Positions 53,512 to 61,908 of a stretch of 64,000 nt of DNA are shown one piece after another. The position numbers and the translations under genes are program-made. Each line of letters opens with the position of its first letter. Position 1 is the first letter of the stretch. The notes beneath the pieces were generated by a model. The model did no database searches. It was not told where the DNA came from and saw only the letters and a program-made list of their open reading frames with translations. The DNA comes from Deltaproteobacteria bacterium (GTDB lineage: Bacteria > Desulfobacterota > GWC2-55-46), in the NCBI GenBank assembly GCA_016219015.1, contig JACRCL010000026.1, positions 21,318 to 85,317 on the forward strand, in the 5' to 3' direction.

Positions 53512-55578
53512 TCAGGCTTTTACCCTTGCGCCGTTGAACAGGACACCGGCGACGCTCACGCCAGCCTGCGTAAGCCCGTTTATAAACCCTTTCAAGGACT
53601 TCTCGGGGGTCTTGCCCTTCTTCACTATCAGCAGGGCCCTCTTCGCGTAGGCCGAGAGTATGAGCGCGTCGCTCCCCTCGGACAAGGCCGGCGTGTCCAC
53701 TATCACGTAATCGTAAGCCTGCGCGAGGTCGTTCATGAGCTCGGCGCACCTGCCGGACTGAAGCAGCCGCTGCGGCTCCTGCTGGGGTCCGCCCGCGGTC
53801 ACAAGGTCGAGCCCCGGCAGGGAAGTGCGCGTTATCACATCGTTGTACCTGAGATCGCTTGAAAGGTAATCCGAAAGCCCCTTCGCGGCCGAGACCCCGA
53901 AGGCCTTCTGGACGGACGGGCTCCTTAAGTCCCCGTCCACCAGCGCCACCTTCCTTCCGGTCTGCGCAACAAGCCTCGCGAGGTTGCAGGCCACGGTGGA
54001 CCTGCCGTCCCCCTTGGAATGGCTTATTATTGACACGGTCTTGTGCTCCCTGGCCCTTATGGTCCATATATTCGTGACTACGTCGTAGAGACTGCCGTCA
54101 AAAATGGCGTCGCCGCCCCCGACCATCGAGGCCGGAAGCTCTTTTGCCCAGGGGAGAACGCCCGCGACCTCCTGGCCCGCCAACCTCTTTACGTCCTCCG
54201 GGGTCTTGACCGTGCCGTCGATGTAGTCGAAGACAAAGGCGAAGAACAGGCCGAAGCAGAGCCCGCCTATAAGGGCCGCGGCCAGGAAGACCTCGTTGTC
54301 CTCGGGCGGGAAATACGCCTCCGGCTCGTCCGGGGGCTGTACCACCACGACGTTGGCGAGGCTTATCTCCTCGGCGCTCTTTACGTTCTCAAGGTCTATG
54401 ACAAGCGCGTTATAGACGTTTTTCAGGTCGTCCGATTCCCTCGTAAGCTCGTTGAGCCTTCTTTCCTTCGCGGGTATTTCCCTGAGCTCGCCCTTCTTGT
54501 TCATTATCTGTTTCGCGAGTATCTTGTCCTTGGCCTGGGACCCGGCTAAAGCCGACAGGTCATTGGCGTAACTTATGGCGATGTTGTCGAAGAAGGGGCT
54601 CCTGCCGGTCACCTGGGAGGCGAAGCTCTTCGAGACCTCGTTCTTGATATTGTCCTTCACGAGGTCTATCTGCTGCTTCGTGACCTTTACGTCCGGGTGC
54701 TCCTGGGTCTTTTCGGCCGTAAGCTTCGCCAGGGAGCTTTCGAGCGACAGCAGCTGCCTTTTATAGTCGTCGAGGAGGGCGTTGCTTTCTATGTTGGCCT
54801 GGATATCCTTGAACGCCTTGGGGTTATTGGTCCACGCGGCCTGCTCTATGGCCCTGAGGCCCGCCTTGGAGGACTCCGTCGAACGCGAGTTCTTGTCCCT
54901 TTCGCTCTCAAGGTCGTTTATCTCCCCCACAAGGCCGCTTATCTGGACAGCCGGGTTGTAGAGCTGGCTGTCGTACTTGTATCTGGCCACGCTCTCCTCG
55001 ACCTTGGCGAACTTTACGGCTACCTCGCCAAGCCGCTTCTCAATGGCCTTCTTGGCCTGGGCCATCTCCTTCCTGTACCTGTTGTTGAACTCGCTCAGGA
55101 GGTTGGCTATGACCTCTTCGGGTATCCTTTTGGCCTTGGCGGCTGTTTTGGCGTAGCCGATTATCTCAAAGGACTCGGAGGCCTCGAGGTTGGATATATC
55201 GACGCCGGCGCCCTTCGTGAATATCTTGAGGACGAACGGGTCGACGAAGTCGTCCATCTTCAGGTACTTCCCGTCGCCGTCCCTGAGGTCGATGTCGTGG
55301 ATGGCCTTGTTTATAACCGGAGAGCTCTCGATCATCTCCTCGACCGTGCCTATCAGGTTATCGGGGTTGACCACTGTCATCTGGCCCAGCGAGTTCGGCA
55401 CTCCCGAGATGAAGGTCTGTTGAAGGTTGCTCGACCTGAACATCACCTTGGCCCTGCTCTTGTACACCGTGGGGGTGAGCTCGAGCAGCAGGAAGGTGAA
55501 TACGAATATCAGGACAGCCGAGCCTAATATGAGCCATTTTCTCCGGTAGACTATTTCCCAGTACTTAGCCAGTTCCAT
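53512..55578 (-). CDS. Wzc-like polysaccharide co-polymerase with degenerate tyrosine-kinase domain
   Basis: 688 residues. Two membrane helices (about 15-33 and 430-452) bracket a large periplasmic coiled-coil Wzz domain. The C-terminal half is a BY-kinase-type domain: Walker A ISHSKGDGRSTVA with Arg526 where Lys is expected, Walker A' KVALVDGDLRSP, Walker B YDYVIVDTPALS. The end, NGARVKA, has no tyrosine cluster. It likely controls chain length and export; kinase activity is doubtful. Confidence 0.88.
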   Translation of the reverse strand: MELAKYWEIVYRRKWLILGSAVLIFVFTFLLLELTPTVYKSRAKVMFRSSNLQQTFISGVPNSLGQMTVVNPDNLIGTVEEMIESSPVINKAIHDIDLRDGDGKYLKMDDFVDPFVLKIFTKGAGVDISNLEASESFEIIGYAKTAAKAKRIPEEVIANLLSEFNNRYRKEMAQAKKAIEKRLGEVAVKFAKVEESVARYKYDSQLYNPAVQISGLVGEINDLESERDKNSRSTESSKAGLRAIEQAAWTNNPKAFKDIQANIESNALLDDYKRQLLSLESSLAKLTAEKTQEHPDVKVTKQQIDLVKDNIKNEVSKSFASQVTGRSPFFDNIAISYANDLSALAGSQAKDKILAKQIMNKKGELREIPAKERRLNELTRESDDLKNVYNALVIDLENVKSAEEISLANVVVVQPPDEPEAYFPPEDNEVFLAAALIGGLCFGLFFAFVFDYIDGTVKTPEDVKRLAGQEVAGVLPWAKELPASMVGGGDAIFDGSLYDVVTNIWTIRAREHKTVSIISHSKGDGRSTVACNLARLVAQTGRKVALVDGDLRSPSVQKAFGVSAAKGLSDYLSSDLRYNDVITRTSLPGLDLVTAGGPQQEPQRLLQSGRCAELMNDLAQAYDYVIVDTPALSEGSDALILSAYAKRALLIVKKGKTPEKSLKGFINGLTQAGVSVAGVLFNGARVKA

Positions 55579-55612
55579 CTAACTTGACCTCCGTCGTGAT
55601 TCTGCCCCAACC

Positions 55613-56773
55613 CTATATCCTTACGATGATCTTTCCGTCGATTCTTTTGCTTGAGCTCTTCAACGCCTCTACAGCCGATGGGAACGTGTATCTCGATGTT
55701 ATGATCTTCTCCAGACTGAGCCTTCCCGAGGATATGAGCTTTATGATGTTCGGGAATATCCCATACCCGGTATGGCCCCTCGCCCCGACGAGCTGGTTCG
55801 CGCCTGTCACGAAGGAATCGAGGCTCATGGGCGCGCTCGCGTCAGACCTGCCGAGATATATTATCTTGCCCTGCCCGGAGAGCGACTTTTCCATCTCGGG
55901 CACGGTCAGGGGCGCCGCCCCGGCGGCCTCTACCTGCATATCGGCCCCTTCGCCGCGCGTAAGCTCGAGGACCTTTTCGGCCGGGGCCGCCCCGCCGAGC
56001 TTATTGATATTGAAAGAAAAGTCCGCCCCCATCTCTTTCGCTATCGACATCCTTTCATCGACCACGTCAAACGCGACTATGAGGCTGGCGCCTGAGGCCC
56101 TCGCCAGCGCCACGGCCCCGAGCCCAATGGGCCCCGTCCCGTAGACCACGACAGCGGCGCCGGGCTTGAAACCCCCGCCCGCTATGAACATGCCGTTATA
56201 GGCGCACCCCACAGGCTCTATGAGCGAACCCACGTCGAAGGCGTCCTCTTCGCCGTACGCCTCGAAAAGCGGATTGATGTCCCAGCAGTACTTCGCGGGC
56301 ACGGCTATGTACTCGGCGAACGCCCCGTTATGGCTCAAGCCCAGGAGTTCCACGTTCCTGCACTGGTTGGGGGCGCCGCTCCTGCATGAAAGGCACATCC
56401 CGCACCACATCACGCTCTCTACCGCTACGTGGTCGCCCTTCTTGAGGGCGCTTACCCCCGGGCCGGCCTTTTCCACCACCCCTGAGAACTCGTGTCCGAG
56501 TATGCACGGCAGTTTCGTAAGCCCCGAGAACTTTATGTACCCTTCCCCGTCCTTCTCGTAGAGGTGGGTATCCGAGCCGCACACGCCGCAGGACCTGACG
56601 CGTATCAGCACCTCGCCCTCCTTCGGGGCGGGGACGTCCACGTCCCTCAGGTCAAAGGTCGTGTTCCTCCATACCTGGCTCCCGGTCCGTGCCCTTTTGC
56701 AGGCAGTCTCCTCACGGGTGACCGGATAGCCCTTCCTGGGCATCCACTCGCCGTCGGCAATAAGAGCCTTCAT
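55613..56773 (-). CDS. Zinc-dependent medium-chain dehydrogenase (sugar/polyol type)
   Basis: 386 residues. GroES-like part with catalytic zinc residues in RSCGVCGSDTHLY and ILGHEFSGVV, four structural zinc Cys in SVMWCGMCLSCRSGAPNQC, and Rossmann GTGPIGLGAVALARASGASLIVAFDVVDER. The Asp after the second strand (FDVVDE) favours NAD. Likely oxidises a sugar, inositol or polyol linked to glycan synthesis; scyllo-inosose-type dehydrogenases are the closest I can name, tentatively. It overlaps the ligase gene by four bases. Confidence 0.85.
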   Translation of the reverse strand: MKALIADGEWMPRKGYPVTREETACKRARTGSQVWRNTTFDLRDVDVPAPKEGEVLIRVRSCGVCGSDTHLYEKDGEGYIKFSGLTKLPCILGHEFSGVVEKAGPGVSALKKGDHVAVESVMWCGMCLSCRSGAPNQCRNVELLGLSHNGAFAEYIAVPAKYCWDINPLFEAYGEEDAFDVGSLIEPVGCAYNGMFIAGGGFKPGAAVVVYGTGPIGLGAVALARASGASLIVAFDVVDERMSIAKEMGADFSFNINKLGGAAPAEKVLELTRGEGADMQVEAAGAAPLTVPEMEKSLSGQGKIIYLGRSDASAPMSLDSFVTGANQLVGARGHTGYGIFPNIIKLISSGRLSLEKIITSRYTFPSAVEALKSSSKRIDGKIIVRI

Positions 56774-58281
56774 GCGCGCTCCAGAAGAAGGGCCTTTTTG
56801 TTGAGCTTCCCGCTCCCTATCTTGGGCAACGATTCCCTTATCTCTATTATCCTGGGGAGCTTATAATGCGCTATCCTCTCCCTGCAATGCTTAAGCACGT
56901 CCTTCTCCGTCAGCGCCTTCCCGTCACGGGGGACTATTATCGCCTTCGGGACCTCGCCCCGCGACCTGTCCTTGACCGGTATCACCGCGGCCTCTTTTAT
57001 GTCCGGGTTGTCGAGCAACGCGAGCTCTATCTCGAGAGGGAACACCTTAAGGCCGGCCACCTTCATCATCCCGCTCTTCCTCTCGACGAAGTAGAAGTTC
57101 CCTTCCCTGTCCTTTCTCCCGAGGTCGCCGCTGAAGTACCAGCCGTCCCTGAAAGAAGGGCTGGAGCCCCCGTTATCCTCGTAATAGCCATTTACGACCG
57201 CCGGCCCCCTGAACGCCATCTCCCCCACCTCGCCCGGGGCCGCCTCCTCGCCGAACTCGTCCGCTATCATCACTTCGTAAGACTCGCACGGCCGTCCTAT
57301 CGACCCCGGGACCATCTCCCTGCCCGGGCGGTTCGCTATGGCTATGCCCGAAGTCTCGGTGCTCCCCCAGACCGGGATTATGTCGACCCCGAGCGTCTGC
57401 CTGAACCTGTCCATGAGAGCGGGCCTGGTGAACATCCCTCCGCTTTCGGGCACCTTCAGGGAGCCGAGGTCGAATTCGCAGTTATAGCCGAGGAGATCGA
57501 GGAGGTTCTCATAAAGCGGGGCAAGCCCCATCATGCAGGTGACCCTGTTGTCGGAGATGGCCTTTGCGATGGATTTGGGATATATCCTGTCGACCAGCAC
57601 CATGGTCCCGCCAAGGAGCAGCGGGCGCGCGAATATCTCGTGCGGGTGGGCGAACGGGGCGAACATGCACAGGTGCACGTCTTCATGGCCCATGTCCAGG
57701 GCTTTGACGGCTGCCGCGGTATTCCAGTATACGTTGGAATGGGTAGTTATCGCGCCCCTCGAATTTCCGGTCGAGCCCGATGTGTAATTGAGGTAAAAGA
57801 CGTCGTCCACGGATGGCGCGGGCGGAAGGCCGCCCCCCGCGCTTACGAGGTCCCGCCAGCTTAAAAGGCCGCTCCCCTTCGCCTCCCCGGTAACTATGAC
57901 CTTTACGCCGGAATGGGCGGGCAGGGCCTTTTTCAGGCTGTCCACAAAGGCCGGGTCGGAGATTATGAACTTCGGGGAGGTGTTCTCTATTATGGACCTT
58001 ACGTCCTGCGGGGCGAGCTCGAAATTGATGGGCATGGCTGCGCCCCGCGCCCTGGACGCCGCGAGGAAGCTTACAACAAGCTCCGGCGAGCGCATGAGCA
58101 TCACGCCGACGCGGTCGCCTTTTTTAAGCCCGAGGGAATAAAGCGAGGAGGCGAGGTTATCCACAAGCGCCCCGAGCTCCCCGTAGGTCATAATGCTTTC
58201 GTGGAAGGCTATCGCGGCCTTACCGGGGTTGGCCCGGACGCTATTGTAAAGCATCTCTAAAAGAGTCATCGGCGGCTGCAT
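56770..58281 (-). CDS. AMP-forming acyl/amino-acid ligase (ANL superfamily)
   Basis: 503 residues. A3 motif YLNYTSGSTGNSRGAITTHSNV (Arg replaces the common Lys), A5 VWGSTETSGIA, A7 YFSGDLGRKDREGNFYFVERKSGMMKVAGLKVFPLEIE, and A10 Lys in SLPKIGSGKLNKKALL. It adenylates a carboxylic acid and may form a CoA thioester. No carrier protein is in the locus. In this setting it may activate an acyl group for decoration of the glycan, with the LpxL-like enzymes as candidate transferases; inference only. Confidence 0.85.
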   Translation of the reverse strand: MQPPMTLLEMLYNSVRANPGKAAIAFHESIMTYGELGALVDNLASSLYSLGLKKGDRVGVMLMRSPELVVSFLAASRARGAAMPINFELAPQDVRSIIENTSPKFIISDPAFVDSLKKALPAHSGVKVIVTGEAKGSGLLSWRDLVSAGGGLPPAPSVDDVFYLNYTSGSTGNSRGAITTHSNVYWNTAAAVKALDMGHEDVHLCMFAPFAHPHEIFARPLLLGGTMVLVDRIYPKSIAKAISDNRVTCMMGLAPLYENLLDLLGYNCEFDLGSLKVPESGGMFTRPALMDRFRQTLGVDIIPVWGSTETSGIAIANRPGREMVPGSIGRPCESYEVMIADEFGEEAAPGEVGEMAFRGPAVVNGYYEDNGGSSPSFRDGWYFSGDLGRKDREGNFYFVERKSGMMKVAGLKVFPLEIELALLDNPDIKEAAVIPVKDRSRGEVPKAIIVPRDGKALTEKDVLKHCRERIAHYKLPRIIEIRESLPKIGSGKLNKKALLLERA

Positions 58282-58302
58282 GGATACAGAGACGCTGCCC
58301 CG

Positions 58303-59094
58303 CTACGGGGCAACGGCCGTGGTCCCCCTTTGCGATTCGATCTGCTGGCCTATGAAGTAGCCGGTTTCGATCGAGAGTACGGGCGAAATAATCGTGGAGA
58401 GGTGGTTAAAGAACCTGTCCACGTTAGAGATGAAGGTCCTCGGCACGTATAGTATGTCCCCGCGCTGAAGGAGCACGTTCTGCCTCAAGTCCCCTTCCTT
58501 CAGGGCTTTTTCCATATCGAGCGAGATAAGCTCGGGCTTTTTCATCCCTCCCCTTATGAGGAGGACGCTCTTACGCTGGCCGTCGTTGGTGACCCCGCCC
58601 GCCCGTGAAATGGCCTCGAACACGGTTACCGAGGTATCGGCCTGGAAAAACCCGGGGTTCCTTACCTCGCCAAGGACTATGAACTTCTGGCTCTGGATGG
58701 AAACCACGCCCACGGTGACCTGGGGGTCGATTATGTATTTCGCAAGGCCCGTCTGGAGCCTGTCCCTCAACTGGAATATGCTTGTCCCGGAGGCCTGGAT
58801 ATCGCCCACAAGCGGGAAGCTGATCTTCCCGGTGGGGTCTATCTGGATCGTCCTTTTAAGGTCGTCATTACGGTATACGGTGATATCGAGCTTGTCGCCA
58901 GGGCCGAGTATGAACTCGGTGACCTTCGCGCTCTCGGGTTCCACGGGGCCGGGCTCGTCTTTTTTCGCCTCCTGAGGGGGCTGGTTTTCGGGCTTGACGC
59001 CCGCGGCGGTATTCACGGATGAGCACCCCTGCACCGCCAAAAACAGCAGCAAACCCATCAGGAAGACCAGATTCTTCACGTCTACTTTTCTCAT
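58303..59094 (-). CDS. Wza-like polysaccharide export lipoprotein
   Basis: About 263 residues from ATG 59094 (GGAG six bases before it). Lipoprotein signal with lipobox LAVQGC. Poly_export domain FILGPGDKLDITVYRNDDLKRTIQIDPTGKISFPLVGDIQASG, then an SLBB domain FIVLGEVRNPGFFQADTSVTVFEAISRAGGVTNDGQRKSVLLIRGG. A C-terminal helix, FFNHLSTIISPVLSIETGYFIGQQI, fits the membrane-spanning helix of Wza. It forms the outer-membrane pore for polymer export. Confidence 0.92.
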   Translation of the reverse strand: MRKVDVKNLVFLMGLLLFLAVQGCSSVNTAAGVKPENQPPQEAKKDEPGPVEPESAKVTEFILGPGDKLDITVYRNDDLKRTIQIDPTGKISFPLVGDIQASGTSIFQLRDRLQTGLAKYIIDPQVTVGVVSIQSQKFIVLGEVRNPGFFQADTSVTVFEAISRAGGVTNDGQRKSVLLIRGGMKKPELISLDMEKALKEGDLRQNVLLQRGDILYVPRTFISNVDRFFNHLSTIISPVLSIETGYFIGQQIESQRGTTAVAP

Positions 59095-59113
59095 GCTCGT
59101 CTCCAATGCTTTT

Positions 59114-60862
59114 TTAATAAGCCCCTGCTTTCTTGAATACCACTTTTATCGTCTTGAAGAGTATCTTCATGTCCAGCCATATGGACTGGTTCTTTACATA
59201 GTAGACGTCGTGCCTTATCCAGTCATGGAAGGACGCCTCGCTTCTTCCCTGGACCTGCCACAGCCCGGTTATCCCCGGCTTCACCTTGAGCCTTATCGAC
59301 CTCCAGCTCGGGCTGAACTTCATCTCGTCCATTATAAGCGGCCTCGGGCCCACAAGGCTCATCTCCCCTTTGAGCACGTTGACGAGCTGGGGCAGTTCAT
59401 CGAGGCTGGTTTTCCTCAAGAACAGACCGAACCGGGTGATCCTCGGGTCGTTCGCCAGCTTGAACATAGGGCCGTCTATGCCTGAGGCGTAGTTCTTCTG
59501 GAGCCTGTCGGCCCCCGGCACCATCGTCCTGAATTTGAGCATCTCGAAGTCCTTGCCGTCCTTGCCGCACCTTTTCTGCCTGAAGAACACGGGGCCTTTC
59601 GAATCGAGCTTTATAACGGCCGCCAGCAGGAGCATGAGCGGGGCTAACGCGGCGAGCACCGCAAGCGAAACACCTATGTCCATAAGCCGTTTTATCGCGA
59701 GGAATGCCTTCCAGTTGAGGCTGTCGATGCCGTTGTTTTCCGCCCCCGCTATCTTCTTCGGTTCATTGTTCGATGGCGCGATGTTCAAGTCCGCGGGCGA
59801 AAGGCTTTCCACCACGACCTTGTCCCTGTAGGAACTCCCGGACTTTATTTTTACGCCGGGCCCGACGACCGAATAAAGGACGCCGGATTTCCTGCCGACG
59901 GAGGCGTCGTTCCAGACGACGCTCTCCCTGACCATCGCGCCCTTCCCTATCCTGCAGCCGTTGCCTATGGAGACCGGCCCTATTATCTGCGCGTCGTCTT
60001 CTATGACCGAATTACGTCCGATTATGACCGGCCCCAGGAGGTACGACTGCGGCGATATCGACACGTTATCGCCTATCCATATCCCTTCCGCGATCTCGGA
60101 CATCCCCGGCGGGGCGTAGCCGTCGAGGAGCCCTTCCCTGTGTATGCTGTAGTAATCCTCTATGCTCTCTATCGCCCTGCAGCGCCCCTTCAGGTCGAAT
60201 ACGTAGGCCGGCAGTGAGGCCTTCTTTAGGGCCGGGAGAAGCTGCTCCTTTATGTCGAAATACCCTTTCTTGTCTATGTACTCGAGGGCCTCGGGCTTGA
60301 ATACGTATATGCCAGCCGTCCTTAACCGGGACCTCCGTTCCCTGGAGGAGTGGATAAAGGAAAAACCGTTCACAAGGCCGTCTTCCGTGGCGTTGATGCT
60401 CTCGGCCGCGCCTGCCCCGGACTTCTGCACCCCGATGGTCACGTACGAGTCCTTCGCGTAATGGAAGTTGAGCATGTCATCGAGGTTGACCTCGCTCACG
60501 AAGGTGTTGCAGTTTATCGCGATAAAGCTCTCGTCCTTGAAAAAATCCTTCAGGTCGCGGAGTATCCCGGCCGTGCCCCTGGGTTTTTCGTCCTCCACGT
60601 ACTCTATCCCTACGTGAGGGCCGTTGTTCGCCCTTACGCGGGTTATGCTTTCCGGGATGCCCGAGTCCTTTGAAGCGGCTATTACGATATTTTTTATATC
60701 CTGGCCCGCAAGGAAATCTATGGCGTACTCTATGAGCGGCCTGTTGAAGACCGGGAATAGGTAGAACGGGCTGTAATTCGTCAAAGGGCTCAAACGGGTT
60801 GACTGCCCCCCCGCGAATATGACGGCTTTATTGACCCGTGTCCTTGCAAATGCTAAATTCAT
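59114..60862 (-). CDS. Fusion of sugar nucleotidyltransferase and phosphoglycosyltransferase (initiating enzyme)
   Basis: 582 residues. N-terminal NTP transferase KAVIFAGGQSTRLSPLTNYSPFYLFPVFNRPLIEYAIDFL (about 1-235), followed by left-handed beta-helix repeats (IWIGDNVSISPQSYLLGPVIIGRNSVIEDDAQIIGPVSIGNGCRIGKGA). The C-terminal sugar transferase (about 385-582) has a membrane hairpin, then PVFFRQKRCGKDGKDFEMLKFRTM, TSLDELPQLVNVLKGEMSLVGPRPLI and KPGITGLWQVQGRSEASFHDWIRHDVYYVKNQS. This is the WcaJ/WbaP catalytic core that loads the first sugar phosphate onto undecaprenyl phosphate. First gene of the glycan locus. Confidence 0.9.
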   Translation of the reverse strand: MNLAFARTRVNKAVIFAGGQSTRLSPLTNYSPFYLFPVFNRPLIEYAIDFLAGQDIKNIVIAASKDSGIPESITRVRANNGPHVGIEYVEDEKPRGTAGILRDLKDFFKDESFIAINCNTFVSEVNLDDMLNFHYAKDSYVTIGVQKSGAGAAESINATEDGLVNGFSFIHSSRERRSRLRTAGIYVFKPEALEYIDKKGYFDIKEQLLPALKKASLPAYVFDLKGRCRAIESIEDYYSIHREGLLDGYAPPGMSEIAEGIWIGDNVSISPQSYLLGPVIIGRNSVIEDDAQIIGPVSIGNGCRIGKGAMVRESVVWNDASVGRKSGVLYSVVGPGVKIKSGSSYRDKVVVESLSPADLNIAPSNNEPKKIAGAENNGIDSLNWKAFLAIKRLMDIGVSLAVLAALAPLMLLLAAVIKLDSKGPVFFRQKRCGKDGKDFEMLKFRTMVPGADRLQKNYASGIDGPMFKLANDPRITRFGLFLRKTSLDELPQLVNVLKGEMSLVGPRPLIMDEMKFSPSWRSIRLKVKPGITGLWQVQGRSEASFHDWIRHDVYYVKNQSIWLDMKILFKTIKVVFKKAGAY

Positions 60863-61210
60863 TGTTAATTGCTTCTCTCTTCTGGTATCAGGATTTTAAA
60901 CAGTAAGTGATAGTAGATTCGCAATTTTTAGCACTTGCTTTTTTAAAGCATCTCGCCGATCCTTTTATTAAAGAATTGTTTAAAGACAGGAAAAGGTCTC
61001 GAAAAGGATTTATCCGCAAATTATCCTAAGTGAGACCCTCTCACTTTAATCAGAAAGCCATCGTCAGCTTTAGCATACTTATCATACCACCCTGCAAGTG
61101 TCAATCCCTCGAAAGTGGGGTTCGAGGAGGAAGGACCCATAAAAATACCAATAAAAACAGATAGTTTCTCTATTCGAGAACCGGGGTTTTATCTTTATTT
61201 TTGAGTATTA
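60863..61210 (-). other. Gap upstream of the glycan locus
   Basis: No gene found. A perfect hairpin AAGTGAGA-ccc-TCTCACTT lies at 61028-61046. The promoter of the locus should be here, but no -35/-10 or -24/-12 pair was convincing. The sequence is AT-richer than the flanks. Confidence 0.5.
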
Positions 61211-61612
61211 TTACTTGGAACTCATTGAGAGATGACAGCAGCGATAAAGAGGAGTAGACGGCATGACGGGGGTTAGTCCGTAGGCCGTGTACCTGTAACT
61301 TTCAACAACCGTTTGCTGGGAGTCCGTTAGCTCCGTAACGGAGCCCAGACCGTCGGCGTGGTAGTAGTATGTCTGACCGTTCCTTTCAAGAGACAGTGGC
61401 TCGTCCACACCGGGGCCGTGGACGTAGCGGATCGTCTCGGTAGTCGGCGCGCCGTTGTTTACTGTGGTGTCGATGGTCTCAAGCACCACGTCCTCGTTAT
61501 CGTAAACATAGGTAAATACCTTCGTCACAGGCAGGCCGTTTACCGTCGTATCAAACCTCTTCTCGATCCTCCTGCCGAACGGGTCGTACTTGAAGGCCCG
61601 AAATGAAAAGGT
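61211..61612 (-). pseudogene. Truncated RHS core fragment (module 3)
   Basis: The open frame runs from the in-frame TGA inside the palindrome at 61610 and reads RAFKYDPFGRRIEKRFDTTVNGLPVTKVFTYVYDNEDVVLETIDTTVNNGAPTTETIRYVHGPGVDEPLSLERNGQTYYYHADGLGSVTELTDSQQTVVESYRYTAYGLT. It then leaves the RHS sequence (PVMPSTPLYRCCHLSMSSK). It lacks the RxxGREYDxxxGLYYYRARYYDP core end and any toxin, so it is a remnant. It has no standard start apart from the GTG at 61528. It is very close to module 2 up to the break. Confidence 0.85.
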
Positions 61613-61632
61613 TCAGGTTGCAAACCTGAACC
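61610..61632. repeat. RHS junction palindrome (joint of modules 2 and 3)
   Basis: GGTTCAGGTT-gca-AACCTGAACC, identical to 62800-62822 and to the core of 14056-14080. It stands exactly between the immunity gene of module 2 and the RHS fragment of module 3. On the minus strand TTTTCATTT follows the stem, so it may also end transcription. Confidence 0.88.
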
Positions 61633-61670
61633 CGCGAAGAGGAAGAGGGGATTTTGCAACGAATTTTAAA

Positions 61671-61898
61671 TTAAGCTTTTTTGAAAATAGCGACCACCCC
61701 TTTTAAGGAATTCTCTGTTAATATATCGTAGTCATCTAAATGAATATGTCCTTTTTCAGGCTTATCAAGCAGTATTTTGCAGTAGCCGATTAATTTCTTT
61801 AAGCCTGCTTCTGTAGCATAGATACAAACTTCGTTATCAACAAATCTTAATTCAACGTCTCTATTTTTAAAATCGGGTTCAGCGAATTTCTTATCCAT
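61671..61898 (-). CDS. Small putative immunity protein of RHS module 2
   Basis: 75 residues from ATG 61898, with AAGGAGG five bases upstream; the track start is inside the toxin gene. Sequence MDKKFAEPDFKNRDVELRFVDNEVCIYATEAGLKKLIGYCKILLDKPEKGHIHLDDYDILTENSLKGVVAIFKKA: two or three strands around a helix, with HIHLDDYD near the centre. Ten bases after the toxin stop and clearly lower in GC than the core fragment. I do not recognise the family with certainty; Imm32-type proteins would be the first comparison. Role as immunity is inferred from position and size. Confidence 0.7.
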   Translation of the reverse strand: MDKKFAEPDFKNRDVELRFVDNEVCIYATEAGLKKLIGYCKILLDKPEKGHIHLDDYDILTENSLKGVVAIFKKA

Positions 61899-61908
61899 AT
61901 CGACCTCC

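Noticed and set aside
60915-60945. Possible sigma-54 site upstream of the glycan locus
   Set aside because: The minus strand reads AAGTGCTAAAAATTGCG, which lacks the essential GG of the -24 element.
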